A DNA stretch of 64,000 bases from Clostridia bacterium (GCA_018434325.1 JAHDPO010000024.1:1-64000), one strand, 5' to 3'. Positions 54,361-63,874 are shown, counted from the first letter of the stretch. A program made the numbers and translations. Notes: generated from the letters alone by a model not told the origin.

Positions 54361-54398
54361 AAAGAAAAACGCCTCAACTCCTGGGAGTTATCAGCGTT
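54361..54398 (-). terminator. Terminator after the tRNA gene
   Basis: On the minus strand AACGC..TAACTCC pairs with GGAGTT..GGCGTT across a CA loop and is followed by TTTCTTTTTT. Confidence 0.8.
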
Positions 54399-54411
54399 TC
54401 CTATTGTATTC

Positions 54412-54486
54412 TGGTGGGCCCACCTGGGATCGAACCAGGGACCGACCGGTTATGAGCCGGCTGCTCTACCGCTGAGCTATAGGCCC
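54412..54486 (-). tRNA. tRNA with CAU anticodon, probably tRNA-Ile2 (lysidine type)
   Basis: A 75 nt cloverleaf with encoded CCA. Acceptor GGGCCTA pairs with TGGGCCC, D-arm GCTC/GAGC, anticodon arm GCCGG-CTCATAA-CCGGT, T-arm CCTGG-TTCGATC-CCAGG. The anticodon CAT is at 54454-54452. The loop CTCATAA and the pairs C4-G69 and C5-G68 are the features TilS recognises, so it is likely the isoleucine tRNA reading AUA, although a methionine tRNA cannot be fully excluded. Confidence 0.92.
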
Positions 54487-54557
54487 GAAAATTTCGGGTT
54501 GGCAAAAGATTTTGCCCACCATCAACCCGTTTAGTATAACATAGGCAGGGCAGAAAT

Positions 54558-55688
54558 TCAATCCAAATAATCCTTTAATTTTCGGCTGCGGCTGGGGTGC
54601 TTCAGCTTTCTTAAAGCCTTGGCCTCAATCTGCCGGATGCGCTCCCTGGTAACGCCAAACTCCTGGCCCACTTCTTCTAAAGTCCTGGCCCGGCCGTCGT
54701 CTAAGCCGAAACGCAGCCGCAATACCTTTTCTTCTCTGGGAGCCAGCGTCTTAAGCACTTCCTCCAGCTGCTCTTTCAAAAGCAGGAAAGAAGCGGCTTC
54801 CGCCGGTGCCGGAGCGTCATCGTCTTCAATGAAATCGCCTAAATGGCTGTCTTCCTCTTCACCAATGGGCGTCTCCAAGGATACGGGCTCCTGGGCAATT
54901 TTCTGGATTTCTCTGACCCGTTCCACGGGAATATCCATTTCGGCGGCGATTTCCTCAGGACTGGGGTCCCGGCCCAGCTCCTGCAAAAGCTGACGGTTGA
55001 CCCGGATCAGCTTATTAATGGTTTCTACCATATGTACCGGAATCCGAATCGTCCTGGCCTGGTCGGCAATAGCCCTGGTAATGGCCTGGCGGATCCACCA
55101 GGTAGCATAGGTGCTGAATTTGAAGCCCTTGCGGAAATCGAATTTCTCCACGGCTTTAATAAGACCCAAATTACCTTCCTGAATCAGATCCAGGAAAAGC
55201 ATGCCTCTGCCCACATAACGCTTGGCAATGCTGACCACCAGACGCAGGTTGGCTTCCACCAGCCTTTTTTTGGCGATTTCGTCCCCTTCCTCCATCCGCA
55301 TGGCAAGAACCACTTCTTCTTCTGCGGAAAGCAAAGGCACCCGGCCAATCTCTTTCAGGTACATTCTGACGGGATCGTCAATACCAATGCCTTCGGGCAC
55401 GCTAAGATCGATGTCCACTTCCGTCTCTGCCGCTACGGCCTCATCTATATCCGCCTGATTATCCGGATCGTCAAGGGGCACCACATCCACGACCTCATCG
55501 GCCTGGATTTCGATGTTCAAGTTGGCGAGCATCTCATATACTTCATCTATTTGCTCGGGCGTCATCTCGATATTTTGCAGAGCATCCATGATCTCTGCAT
55601 AGGTCAGGATACCGCGCTTTTTGCCTTTTTGAATCAGTTCCTTGACCCTATCTATACGATTCTGCTCAGGATCTTTCTCGTTTTTCAA
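54558..55688 (-). CDS. rpoD: RNA polymerase primary sigma factor
   Basis: The housekeeping sigma factor (SigA), 376 aa. It shows a short region 1.1 ([15 protein letters not shown]), region 1.2 ([19 protein letters not shown]), region 2 ([20 protein letters not shown] and [17 protein letters not shown]), region 3 and region 4.2 ([20 protein letters not shown]). It follows dnaG by 17 bp, as in the macromolecular synthesis operon of many Firmicutes. Confidence 0.98.
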   Translation of the reverse strand: MKNEKDPEQNRIDRVKELIQKGKKRGILTYAEIMDALQNIEMTPEQIDEVYEMLANLNIEIQADEVVDVVPLDDPDNQADIDEAVAAETEVDIDLSVPEGIGIDDPVRMYLKEIGRVPLLSAEEEVVLAMRMEEGDEIAKKRLVEANLRLVVSIAKRYVGRGMLFLDLIQEGNLGLIKAVEKFDFRKGFKFSTYATWWIRQAITRAIADQARTIRIPVHMVETINKLIRVNRQLLQELGRDPSPEEIAAEMDIPVERVREIQKIAQEPVSLETPIGEEEDSHLGDFIEDDDAPAPAEAASFLLLKEQLEEVLKTLAPREEKVLRLRFGLDDGRARTLEEVGQEFGVTRERIRQIEAKALRKLKHPSRSRKLKDYLD

Positions 55689-55705
55689 GTGGGTATTCCC
55701 CCCTC

Positions 55706-57505
55706 TCAGGGTTTTAATTTCTGCTTCTCTATATTCAGTCCGGACAAGGCTATCATAATTTCTTTGGCGGCGCTGTTATCCCCGGACCTCTCTGCTGCCG
55801 CTAATTTTGTCATTTTATCTTTGATTTGACGTTCTACTTTTTGCCGCCTTAACGTCAGCAGGCTATCTTGAAATACCCTTTCCTCATCGCCGGGGGGGCT
55901 GTCCTGAAGTAAAATTCCTGTCAGCCATTGGCGCTCTTCCTGACGGTCAATGAGGGTTACTAAGTCTTCCTCCTTCAACGCAACGTAGCCGGCCATCTGC
56001 AAAGCCTCCAAGGTCTGATAAAGACTTCTTGCCTGGGCATTGCCAAAAAGAGAAGCTCCTCCTCCTTCTTCAATAGCCGCTTGCCGGTGGGCATTCTGCA
56101 AAAAGCAGCGGATGACGATGCTCTGAGCCAGATCCTCGGCGCTTTGGCTCTTAAGCTCCGGCGCTTTAGACGGCGCCGTCTGGTCTTTCTTTTGATTGCC
56201 GGTAAAATAACGCCGTAATTCATCTTTAATGGCCGGCTCCGGAAAATGCAAGGTATCGGCCATCATCGTAATATAGCCTTGGCGGGCCACCGGGCTTTTG
56301 ATCTTGGCCAAGTCTGGCAAAGAAGCCTGGATAATCGCTACTTTACCGGACATCTCTTCTTTATCAAATTTTTCCATATTTAGCTGAAATTTATACTCGA
56401 ATAAGGAAAAAGCTTTTTCTGCCAGTTGAATAAAGGCTTCTTTTCCTTTAATCTTCAAAAAATCATCGGGATCCTTGCCCTCGGGAATCCGCATAACCCC
56501 TACCCGGCAGCCCTGCTGGTCAAGAATCTCCAGGCCCCTCAAGGTGGCTGCCTCGCCTGCACTATCGCCGTCGTAACAAATCAATGTGCGGTAAGTGTAC
56601 CGGGTCAGCAGCTTGGCTTGCTCTACCGTAAGGGAAGTCCCCAAAGAAGCTACCGCATTGGCTACTCCATGCTGGTGGGCCGCAATGACATCCATATAGC
56701 CTTCCATAATAATCGCCTGGTCTTGCTGCCGGATAGCGTTTTTCGCCAGGGAAAGCCCATAGAGTCCTTTGCCTTTATGAAACAGCGGCGTCTCCTGAGA
56801 ATTTAAATATTTGGGCTGGCCTTCACCGATGATCCGGCCGCCAAAACCGATAACCTGATCCCGCTCATCCAGGATGGGAAACATCACCCGTCCCCTGAAC
56901 TTGTCCACTAAGCCGCCCCGGCTGGAGGTAACGGAAAGCCCCAGCAAGAGTAGTTCTTGCTCGCTTACACCTTTAGCCGTAAGCTCTTTCGTCAGAAAAT
57001 CCCATTGCTCCGGCGCATAGCCCAAATGAAACTGCTTCAGTGTTTCTTCTGTAAGCCCCCGCCGGGAAAAATATTCCCGGCCGGGGCCGCCGGTCTTAGA
57101 CTTTAATGCCTGCTCGTAGAGCTCCATGGCCCACTGGTTGATCTGGCGGAGTTTTTTCATCCTGGCGTCCTGCTCTTTTTGGGCCGGAGTGCTATCTTTC
57201 TCCGGCAAAGCAATGCCATAGCGGCCTGCCAGCTTCTCCGCCACCTCCTGAAAAGTCAGGCCCTCCTGCTCCATCAGGAAAGTAAAAACATTGCCTCCCT
57301 TGCCGCAGCCGAAACAGTGAAAAATCTGTTTTGCCGGCGATACTACAAAGGAGGGCGTTTTTTCTTGGTGAAAGGGGCATAGCCCCGTATAATTCTGGCC
57401 CTGTTTCTTTAAGGTAACGTAGCCGGCCACGATTTCCACAATATCTGCCTGCTGCCGCAGACTTTCTACTATATCCTCGGGAATGCGCCCGTTCACTACC
57501 TTCAC
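55706..57505 (-). CDS. dnaG: DNA primase
   Basis: DnaG makes RNA primers for replication. The 599 aa protein has the N-terminal zinc finger [11 protein letters not shown] ... CFGCGKGGN, the catalytic core [11 protein letters not shown], the TOPRIM elements [16 protein letters not shown] and [11 protein letters not shown], and a C-terminal helicase-binding domain. Translation probably starts at GTG 57505; a GTG nine bases later is also possible. In operon with rpoD. Confidence 0.97.
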   Translation of the reverse strand: MKVVNGRIPEDIVESLRQQADIVEIVAGYVTLKKQGQNYTGLCPFHQEKTPSFVVSPAKQIFHCFGCGKGGNVFTFLMEQEGLTFQEVAEKLAGRYGIALPEKDSTPAQKEQDARMKKLRQINQWAMELYEQALKSKTGGPGREYFSRRGLTEETLKQFHLGYAPEQWDFLTKELTAKGVSEQELLLLGLSVTSSRGGLVDKFRGRVMFPILDERDQVIGFGGRIIGEGQPKYLNSQETPLFHKGKGLYGLSLAKNAIRQQDQAIIMEGYMDVIAAHQHGVANAVASLGTSLTVEQAKLLTRYTYRTLICYDGDSAGEAATLRGLEILDQQGCRVGVMRIPEGKDPDDFLKIKGKEAFIQLAEKAFSLFEYKFQLNMEKFDKEEMSGKVAIIQASLPDLAKIKSPVARQGYITMMADTLHFPEPAIKDELRRYFTGNQKKDQTAPSKAPELKSQSAEDLAQSIVIRCFLQNAHRQAAIEEGGGASLFGNAQARSLYQTLEALQMAGYVALKEEDLVTLIDRQEERQWLTGILLQDSPPGDEERVFQDSLLTLRRQKVERQIKDKMTKLAAAERSGDNSAAKEIMIALSGLNIEKQKLKP

Positions 57506-57584
57506 CGCCTTAGTCGATTTCTACATTTCGATACCAATAGGGGTTTTTCCTGCTATTTCACAAAGATTTAACAATCGAAGAGCA

Positions 57585-58184
57585 TTAACCTTTACGCAAA
57601 GCCTGGGTGGCTTCGGCCACTTCATAGATTCTGCGGGCCATAGCAATCATGTTCTTTTCGGCGACTTTGTTGCCCTGAGCGGGATCAGTTAAGCCAACAC
57701 CTCCGTGACCGGTACCAACTTCCGGATGGGTATTGCCGACGATAGTCATGCCATAAACCAGCATAGCATCCCGGATCGACGACATGGCCTGCTCTTCGCC
57801 GCCGTATTCACTATGCCCTACAGCCATGGCGCCGCCGACGATATTGCACAGGGCGTACTGGGCCCGCAAATGCCTCAGCTTATCAAAAAAGGCCTTGAGC
57901 TGGGCGCTCATTGTCCCGAAATAAACGGGGGTGCCAAAAATAATGCCGTCGGCCTTTTGGATCAACTCGGCTACATCCGCCATCGCCGTACCTTCGAGGC
58001 AAATACCGCCGCAAGGCTTGCTGCAACTGGTGCAGAAAGGAGTATCGCACGTATCCAGGGCTTCACTGGCATTAATAAATTTTGTCTCCGCGCCCAGACG
58101 AGCTGCTTCTGCCAGGCCCAGATTCAACATATAAGCTGTATTCCCCTGATTATTGGGGCTGCCGGATATTCCTAAAATTAACAT
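57585..58184 (-). CDS. Flavodoxin-family NAD(P)H-dependent oxidoreductase
   Basis: A 199 aa flavodoxin-like reductase. FMN loop GISGSPNNQGNTAYML, a Cys group CDTPFCTSCSKPCGGIC (residues ~46-62), FGTPVYFGTMSAQLKAF and a C-terminal GGVGLTDP. It resembles the WrbA/iron-sulfur flavoprotein type. The ATG at 58184 has AGGGAG at better spacing than the ATG six bases upstream. It stands alone between dnaG and the liv-linked CBS gene. Confidence 0.85.
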   Translation of the reverse strand: MLILGISGSPNNQGNTAYMLNLGLAEAARLGAETKFINASEALDTCDTPFCTSCSKPCGGICLEGTAMADVAELIQKADGIIFGTPVYFGTMSAQLKAFFDKLRHLRAQYALCNIVGGAMAVGHSEYGGEEQAMSSIRDAMLVYGMTIVGNTHPEVGTGHGGVGLTDPAQGNKVAEKNMIAMARRIYEVAEATQALRKG

Positions 58185-58266
58185 GACCATCTCTCCCTTT
58201 TTGAATTCTCTTAATGTAATTAGCTGTTGTCCGAAAAAATCCTGCTTAAAAAATAAAAAAGATAAG

Positions 58267-58284
58267 TATTAATGATAATGATAA
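58267..58284. promoter_or_regulatory. GATAAT-type repeats upstream of the flavodoxin-like gene
   Basis: The stretch TATTAATGATAATGATAAG has repeated GATAAT-like hexamers, similar to half of a Fur-type box. A metal-dependent control of the adjacent reductase is possible but weakly supported. Confidence 0.25.
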
Positions 58285-58286
58285 GT

Positions 58287-58324
58287 AAAAAAATGAAAAG
58301 CTGGGTATCCGATATGGACACCCA
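58287..58324 (-). terminator. Terminator after the CBS-ACT gene
   Basis: On the minus strand TGGGTGTCC (58324-58316) pairs with GGATACCCA (58310-58302) and is followed by a T-rich tract. It closes the liv-CBS transcript. Confidence 0.75.
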
Positions 58325-58400
58325 ACTGGCATGGTAAAGCCGAAGCATATTCCTGCACATTACGAGCAGCCGTCAGATTATCTCTTCAGGCCCCTTCCCG

Positions 58401-59048
58401 TCACACCGTCTCGTAGCTTACCCGGATGGCCATGGCCTCCAGCTCCTTGATAATGCTGTCGATATCCGCTTCCCGGTTAAAACGCAGCACCAGTTTGGCC
58501 AGATCCTTGTCGTTGACGTCGGCGCTGACGTGGGAAATATTGCCGCCGTTATTGCCGATAATGGTGGCCACCCGGCCCAGTATGCCGGGAGGATTGCCTT
58601 GAATGTAAGCCTGCAGGCGGTAACCCGGCACCCTCAGCCCCATGATATCGATAAAGGCGTCAAAAATCGTGGTTTCCGTGATAATACCGACCAGCTTGCC
58701 GTTTTTCAATACGGGAATGGCGCCGACTTTATGATTGCGCATCAGCACCGCCGCTTCTTCCAGCAGCTCCTCGGCATCGATAGTCACCAGCTTGCGTTTG
58801 GGCAGAATATCTCCTACCTTGGTTTTCATCAAAATATAATTCAGCTCGTGAGCGCTTAAGCTGGTGGCCTGCGAGGGCATGGCCTTCTGCAGCTCTTTAT
58901 CGGTGATGATGCCCACTAATTTGCCTTCTTTGTCCAGCACCGGCAGACGCCGGAAGCGGTTGTCCTCCAAGAGCTGGATGGCCTCAGTCACCGGCATATC
59001 CAGGGTAGCCGTCACCGGATGAGGCGTCATTCTTTCGCTTACCCGCAT
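58401..59048 (-). CDS. CBS-pair and ACT domain protein (AcuB-like)
   Basis: A 215 aa cytoplasmic protein. Two CBS domains (residues ~1-60 and ~78-135; MTPHPVTATLDMPVTEAI, FRRLPVLDKEGKLVGIIT, VGAIPVLKNGKLVGIIT) bind adenosyl nucleotides in related proteins. They are followed by an ACT-like domain (PPGILGRVATIIGNNGGNIS) that in others binds amino acids. It directly follows livF (52 bp) with its own AGGAGG, so it may sense branched-chain amino acids or energy state for the transporter. That role is inference. Confidence 0.85.
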   Translation of the reverse strand: MRVSERMTPHPVTATLDMPVTEAIQLLEDNRFRRLPVLDKEGKLVGIITDKELQKAMPSQATSLSAHELNYILMKTKVGDILPKRKLVTIDAEELLEEAAVLMRNHKVGAIPVLKNGKLVGIITETTIFDAFIDIMGLRVPGYRLQAYIQGNPPGILGRVATIIGNNGGNISHVSADVNDKDLAKLVLRFNREADIDSIIKELEAMAIRVSYETV

Positions 59049-59100
59049 AGACCATACCTCCTAATTTTTTAATCCCTGATCAATATCGCCATTGCCGTCA

Positions 59101-59805
59101 TCAGCCGCCTAAATAGGCTTTTTTAACTTCAGCACTGGCCGCCAGCTCTGCCGCCGGGCCTTCCAGAGTGATTTTGCCCGTTTCCAGCACATAGGCGTAA
59201 TCGGCAATCGACAGCGCCATATTGGCATTTTGCTCCACCAGCAAGACGGTGATACCGGCCTGATTTAATTCTTTGATGATGGTAAAGATCTCTTTTACTA
59301 AAAGCGGGGCCAGGCCCATGGAAGGCTCATCCAAAAGCAGCATCTTCGGATTGGACATCATGCCTCTGCCGATAGCCAGCATCTGCTGCTCACCGCCGCT
59401 TAACGTACCGGCCAGCTGGCTCACCCGTTCTTTCAGCCGGGGAAATTTTTCAAAGACCTTGATCTCGGTTTCTCTAAGCCAGGCTTTATCCTTTTGCAGA
59501 AAACCGCCCATCTCCAGATTTTCCTTGACGCTCATATCCGCAAAAATCCGCCGGCCCTCCGGCACGTGGATCAGGCCCTGTTCTACGATCTGCCGGCAGG
59601 TAGCCTGCTTGATGGACTGGCCGCTATAGGCAATTTCCCCTTCTCTGGCCCGCAATATACCGGAAATCGTCTTGAGGATCGTGCTTTTGCCGGCGCCGTT
59701 GGCCCCGATCAGCGTCACGATAGAGCCCTGCTCTACTTTTAAAGATATGCCTTTGATGGCATGAATAGCTCCGTAATAAACATGAAGATCCTTAATCTCA
59801 AGCAT
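59101..59805 (-). CDS. livF: Branched-chain amino acid ABC transporter ATPase LivF
   Basis: One of the two ATPases of the branched-chain amino acid importer, 234 aa. MLEIKDLHVYYGAIHAIKGI, Walker A GANGAGKST, signature LSGGEQQM, Walker B LLLDEPSMGL and the LivF-typical VPEGRRIFADMSVKENL. The ATG at 59805 has GAGGAGGTTTCCT before it and overlaps the livG stop by 8 bp. The frame is open to 59943, but that part is shadow of livG. Confidence 0.95.
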   Translation of the reverse strand: MLEIKDLHVYYGAIHAIKGISLKVEQGSIVTLIGANGAGKSTILKTISGILRAREGEIAYSGQSIKQATCRQIVEQGLIHVPEGRRIFADMSVKENLEMGGFLQKDKAWLRETEIKVFEKFPRLKERVSQLAGTLSGGEQQMLAIGRGMMSNPKMLLLDEPSMGLAPLLVKEIFTIIKELNQAGITVLLVEQNANMALSIADYAYVLETGKITLEGPAAELAASAEVKKAYLGG

Positions 59806-60571
59806 AGGAAACCTCCTCGCCCAGATAAGCTTCAATGACCTTGGGATTGCTCTTGATCTCCTCCGGAACGCCCTGGGCGATGATCCGGCCGTATTCCAGC
59901 ACATAAATGCGCTGGCAGCAGCCCATGACCAGAGACATGTCATGCTCGATCAGCAATATAGTCAAATCGAATTTTTCCCGTATTTCCTGAATCAACTGCA
60001 TCAGCTCCGCCGTCTCCTGGGGATTCATGCCTGCCGCCGGCTCATCCAGCAGCAAAAACTTGGGCTTTGAGGCCAGGGCCCGGACAATCTCCAAACGGCG
60101 CTGTTCGCCGTAGGGCAGGCTTTTGGCAATCTCTTTCTTCTTGTGATCGAGATTAAAAATCTTCAGCAGTTCTTCGGCTTTTTGGGCCATGCTTTCCTCT
60201 TCCTGATAAAAACCGCCGGCCCGGAGAATGGCTGAGGCCAGGCCGTATTTTACATGGCTGTGGTAAGCAATTCTCACGTTGTCCAGCACCGTCAGATTGC
60301 CGAAAAGCCGGATGTTCTGAAACGTTCTGGCCAGGCCCAGACGGTTGATAGCCGAAGGCTTGCGGCCGGCCAAATTCTCGCCGTCAAAAAGGATATCCCC
60401 CTCTGTGGTGGGATACACCCCCGTCAATAAATTGAACAGGGTGGTTTTGCCGGCGCCGTTGGGTCCGATCAGCCCCGCCAGCTCCCCCTTTTCGATTTTC
60501 ATCTTAACGTTGGTTACGGCGGACAAACCGCCGAAAACCTTAGACACATTATTTACTTCCAAGAGAGCCAT
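59798..60571 (-). CDS. livG: Branched-chain amino acid ABC transporter ATPase LivG
   Basis: The second ATPase, 257 aa: Walker A GPNGAGKTTLFNLLTGVYP, FQNIRLFGNLTVLDN, signature SLPYGEQRRLEIVRAL, Walker B LLLDEPAAGMNPQE. This is the classic LivG pattern. It overlaps the end of livM by 23 bp and has GGAAGGAGG before the ATG. Confidence 0.96.
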   Translation of the reverse strand: MALLEVNNVSKVFGGLSAVTNVKMKIEKGELAGLIGPNGAGKTTLFNLLTGVYPTTEGDILFDGENLAGRKPSAINRLGLARTFQNIRLFGNLTVLDNVRIAYHSHVKYGLASAILRAGGFYQEEESMAQKAEELLKIFNLDHKKKEIAKSLPYGEQRRLEIVRALASKPKFLLLDEPAAGMNPQETAELMQLIQEIREKFDLTILLIEHDMSLVMGCCQRIYVLEYGRIIAQGVPEEIKSNPKVIEAYLGEEVSYA

Positions 60572-61514
60572 TGCCGGACCTCCTTCCCATTTTCCGGAAA
60601 AGCTCCAGGCTGGCTTCTTTGCTGCCCATTAAGCCCTGGGGCCGGAATATCATGATCACGATCAGCAGTAAGGCGTACAAAATCATGCGGATGGCGCTGA
60701 ACTGCTGCAGCACCACGTTGATCAGGGTAAGCACCACGGCGGCCAAAATGGAGCCGGTAATGCTGCCCATGCCTCCCAGCACCACCATAACCAGATAGTC
60801 GATGGATTTCATGAAGCCAAAGGTTCCCGGCTGCAGGCCGTAGAAATAATGGGCGTAAATACCGCCGCCCAAACCAGCAAAAAAAGCGCCGACGCTAAAG
60901 GCCAGAACCTTGTAATGGGTAATATCGATACCCATCAGTTCGGCGGCCACCTCATCTTCCCTTATGGATATGCAGGCCCGGCCGTAGGAGGACCACAGCA
61001 GGTTGCGGATCACCACTACGGTAATGACGGCGGCAAAAAATACCCAGGTCCAGTTGACCAGCCGGGGTATGCCGAACAAGCCGGCAGCGCCGCCTACGTA
61101 CTTGGTATTGAGCAGCACAACCCGGATTACCTCGCCAAAGCCTAACGTAGCGATAGCCAGATAGTCGCCTTTCAGGCGCAGGGTAGGCAAACCGATGAGA
61201 ACACCGAAAACCGCCGCTAAAACTGCTCCGCTGAAGATAGAAACGGGAAAGAATACTCCCCATTTGACGGTCATCACAGCGGAAAAATAGGCGCCGACGG
61301 CCATGAAGCCGGCATGGCCCAAAGTGAACTGGCCGGTGAAGCCGGTGATCAGATTCAAGCTAACGGCCATAATCACACTAATGCAGATGGTAATAAGATT
61401 GACCTGATGAAAAGTCCGTAAAATGCCAAGACTGATCAGAGTCTGGATCACCCCGTACAGCAGAAGGATGCCCAGAAGGATGGCCAGATTTTTTTTGGAT
61501 AGTAATCGTTTCAT
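60549..61514 (-). CDS. livM: Branched-chain amino acid ABC transporter permease LivM
   Basis: A 321 aa permease with about 8-10 membrane helices. Family text includes NLITGFTGQFTLGHAGFMAVGAYFSA, GFGEVIRVVLLNTKYVGGAAGL and the coupling region ISIREDEVAAELMGIDITHYK. It pairs with LivH in the membrane. Starts 9 bp after livH and overlaps livG. Confidence 0.95.
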   Translation of the reverse strand: MKRLLSKKNLAILLGILLLYGVIQTLISLGILRTFHQVNLITICISVIMAVSLNLITGFTGQFTLGHAGFMAVGAYFSAVMTVKWGVFFPVSIFSGAVLAAVFGVLIGLPTLRLKGDYLAIATLGFGEVIRVVLLNTKYVGGAAGLFGIPRLVNWTWVFFAAVITVVVIRNLLWSSYGRACISIREDEVAAELMGIDITHYKVLAFSVGAFFAGLGGGIYAHYFYGLQPGTFGFMKSIDYLVMVVLGGMGSITGSILAAVVLTLINVVLQQFSAIRMILYALLLIVIMIFRPQGLMGSKEASLELFRKMGRRSGNGSLGSK

Positions 61515-61523
61515 CGGCCCCTC

Positions 61524-62417
61524 CTAAATCTTTTCCCGGACATTTGAACCTAAAATGCCCGAGGGTTTGATCAAAAGAATTAAGATCAGGATGGCAAAAG
61601 CCACCGCATCCCGGTAAGTGGATTGGCCGTAAGCAATGACGAAGGTCTCAATGAGCCCCATCAGCATGCCGCCTAAAGCTGCTCCCGGAATAATACCGAT
61701 GCCGCCCAACACCGCCGCCACGAAGGCCTTCAGGCCCGGGGTCATGCCCATCAGCGGATTGACGGCGCTGTAATAAACACCCACCAGCACCCCCGCCGCT
61801 CCTGCCAGGGCCGAGCCTAAGGCAAAGGTGGCGGAAATGGTATAATCGATATTGATCCCCATCAGCATGGCGGCCTCCCGGTCAAAGGCCACCGCCCGCA
61901 TGGCTTTGCCCGTCTTCGTCTTTCGGACGATAAACTGCAGCAGCACCACCAGAAACAGGGTAACGCCGTAAATCAATAATTCCTTGCCGGTAATGAATAC
62001 CTTGCCGCCAAAAAACTCGATGCGCAGGGCCGGCAGCACATTGGGGAAAGCCCGGGATTGGGCGCCCACAAAAAATACCATGACATATTCCAAAAAGAAG
62101 GACATGCCGATGGCCGTAATCAAAGCCGCTATCCTGGTAGCCCCCCGCAGCGGTTTGTAGGCGATTCTTTCGATCAGAACACCCAAAATCGTGCAGGCGG
62201 CCATGGAAACCAAGAGAGCGCTGAGAAAGCCTAAATGAAAATAGGAGACGGAAAAATAAGCGATAAAGGCCCCCATCATATAAATGTCGCCGTGAGCGAA
62301 ATTAATCAATTTTATAATGCCGTAAACCATGGTATAGCCCAGAGCAATCAAAGCATAAATACTGCCCAGGGATACGCCGTTGATCAATTGCTGAAGGAAT
62401 ACGTAAAACTGCTCCAT
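61524..62417 (-). CDS. livH: Branched-chain amino acid ABC transporter permease LivH
   Basis: A 297 aa permease with about 8 membrane helices. It has INGVSLGSIYALIALGYTMVYGIIKLINFAHGD at the N-terminus (residues 13-45) and the coupling region AVAFDREAAMLMGINID, as in LivH. It is separated from livK by 196 bp that contain three hairpins. Confidence 0.95.
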   Translation of the reverse strand: MEQFYVFLQQLINGVSLGSIYALIALGYTMVYGIIKLINFAHGDIYMMGAFIAYFSVSYFHLGFLSALLVSMAACTILGVLIERIAYKPLRGATRIAALITAIGMSFFLEYVMVFFVGAQSRAFPNVLPALRIEFFGGKVFITGKELLIYGVTLFLVVLLQFIVRKTKTGKAMRAVAFDREAAMLMGINIDYTISATFALGSALAGAAGVLVGVYYSAVNPLMGMTPGLKAFVAAVLGGIGIIPGAALGGMLMGLIETFVIAYGQSTYRDAVAFAILILILLIKPSGILGSNVREKI

Positions 62418-62435
62418 GCTTTCCGCGACCCTTTC

Positions 62436-62492
62436 TAGTGTCTAGTTGCATAAATTGATGAGGTTATTTCGGATTTGTGCAACTGGACACTA
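62436..62492. other. Hairpin A in the livK-livH gap
   Basis: TAGTGTCTAGTTGCA (62436-62450) and TGCAACTGGACACTA (62478-62492) are 15 bp inverted repeats with one mismatch, 18 bp before livH. It could control livH translation or mark an inserted element end. Confidence 0.7.
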
Positions 62493-62521
62493 TACATAAT
62501 TTTCCTGCCCCATTACGTTAT

Positions 62522-62557
62522 GCAAACAGGAATTTCCCGCAGGAAATTCCTGTTTGC
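62522..62557. other. Hairpin B in the livK-livH gap
   Basis: GCAAACAGGAATTTCC (62522-62537) and its exact complement (62542-62557) form a 16 bp stem with a 4-base loop. There is no T-run. It may stabilise the 3' end of a livK transcript. Confidence 0.75.
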
Positions 62558-62574
62558 CGCTATAACACAACCAG

Positions 62575-62604
62575 AAAAGGGCGGGCTAGACCCGCCCTTT
62601 TTCG
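62575..62604 (-). terminator. Terminator/attenuator right after livK
   Basis: AAAAGGGCGGG (62575-62585) and CCCGCCCTTTT (62591-62601) form an 11 bp stem just after the livK stop codon. On the minus strand TTTTC follows. Partial termination would give more LivK than permease, common for binding-protein genes. Confidence 0.8.
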
Positions 62605-62613
62605 CTATTTACT

Positions 62614-63825
62614 TTACTGAACCTTTTCTACTACTTTATATTGACCGTCGGCGGTGTAGCCGATCACCAGGGCGCTCTTAATGGGGTCGTGGTTCTCGCC
62701 CATGGCAAAGCTGCCGGTAATACCTTCAAAATTGGTGGTGCCGGCCATAGCCTTGTTGATCTCCGCGGGATCGGTGGTGCCGGCTCTTTCGATGGCGTCA
62801 GCTACAAAGTACATCAGGTCGTAGCCCAGAGCGGCAAAGGAAGGAGGAGCATCTTTATGCAGCTCCGTGTATTTCTTCACGAAGTTCTGATTCTTCTCCG
62901 TGGTGTCGCCGGGGAAATACTGGTTAATGAAGAAAGCTTTTTGCAGAGCGTCAGCGCCGGCAGTCTTGATCAGATGATCCAGGTTGTCCCAGCCGTCGCC
63001 GCCCAGCAGATAGCCGTCATAGCCCAGCTCCTGAGCCTGTTTGGCAATCAGAGCGTCGGGCTCATAATAGTTGGGGCAGAAGATCAGCTCGGCGCCGGAG
63101 GATTTGATCTTGGTCAAAGCAGCCTTAAAATCCAGATCGCCTTCCACGAAGGTGCTGTTCTCAAGGATTGTACCGCCTTTTTCTTCAAAGGTCTTCTTGA
63201 AAGCTTCGGCCATGTAAATGCTGTAATCGTCAGACTGGTTCACCAACATAGCCGCATTCTTCACCTTCAGCGTATCGGCGGCGTAGTTGGCGGCCAAAGT
63301 GCCCTGATAAGGATCGATGAAGCAGATCCGGTAGACGAAATCATTGACGGAACCGTCTTCATTAACCGTGATGCCGGCGGAAGTACCGGTACCGGTAACC
63401 ATGGGAATCTGGAACTGCTTGGCCACGTCAACGGAAGCCATAACCCGGCCGCTGGTGACAGGACCCATCATTGCCACAACTTTGTCTTCGCCCATGAGGC
63501 GGGTGCTGATGTTGACGGCTTCGGCATTATCGCCTTTATTGTCATACTCTTTCAGCACGATCTTTTTGCCCAGAACGCCGCCGGCGGCATTGATCTCATC
63601 CAAAGCGATCTTGAGGCCATTGATCTTGCTCTGGCCGTAAGCGGCCAAACCACCGGAAAGCTCGAAGTTGACGCCCAGCAAAATAGTCTCCTCCGCTCCG
63701 CCGGCAGCAGCTCCGCCGGCGCTGCCGCCTGCATTGCCCGCACTGCCGGAACTGCCGCAGCCTGCCAGAAGACCGAATACAAAGGTCATCACTAACAAGG
63801 CGGCTAACACTTTACGCATATTCAT
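62614..63825 (-). CDS. livK: Branched-chain amino acid ABC transporter substrate-binding lipoprotein
   Basis: The extracellular binding protein, 403 aa. Signal peptide with lipobox LLAGC (Cys ~23), a Gly/Ala/Ser-rich linker, then a type I periplasmic-binding fold (ILLGVNFELSGGLAAYGQSK, DKVVAMMGPVTSGRVMASV, MLVNQSDDYSIYMAEAFK). It captures Leu/Ile/Val or a related amino acid for LivHMGF. The family also takes other substrates, so ligand identity is inferred from the operon. A strong promoter at 63875-63903 drives it. Confidence 0.93.
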   Translation of the reverse strand: MNMRKVLAALLVMTFVFGLLAGCGSSGSAGNAGGSAGGAAAGGAEETILLGVNFELSGGLAAYGQSKINGLKIALDEINAAGGVLGKKIVLKEYDNKGDNAEAVNISTRLMGEDKVVAMMGPVTSGRVMASVDVAKQFQIPMVTGTGTSAGITVNEDGSVNDFVYRICFIDPYQGTLAANYAADTLKVKNAAMLVNQSDDYSIYMAEAFKKTFEEKGGTILENSTFVEGDLDFKAALTKIKSSGAELIFCPNYYEPDALIAKQAQELGYDGYLLGGDGWDNLDHLIKTAGADALQKAFFINQYFPGDTTEKNQNFVKKYTELHKDAPPSFAALGYDLMYFVADAIERAGTTDPAEINKAMAGTTNFEGITGSFAMGENHDPIKSALVIGYTADGQYKVVEKVQ

Positions 63826-63874
63826 TACCCGTTTCCCCCTATTTAATCATTTTGAATATTACCACTAGGGCTTT

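Noticed and set aside
59806-59943. Longer LivF with 46 extra residues
   Set aside because: That stretch is the livG coding region in another frame; the ATG at 59805 has a strong GAGGAGG.
62641-63795. Plus-strand 384-codon frame opposite livK
   Set aside because: Shadow of the livK gene with its signal peptide, lipobox and promoter.
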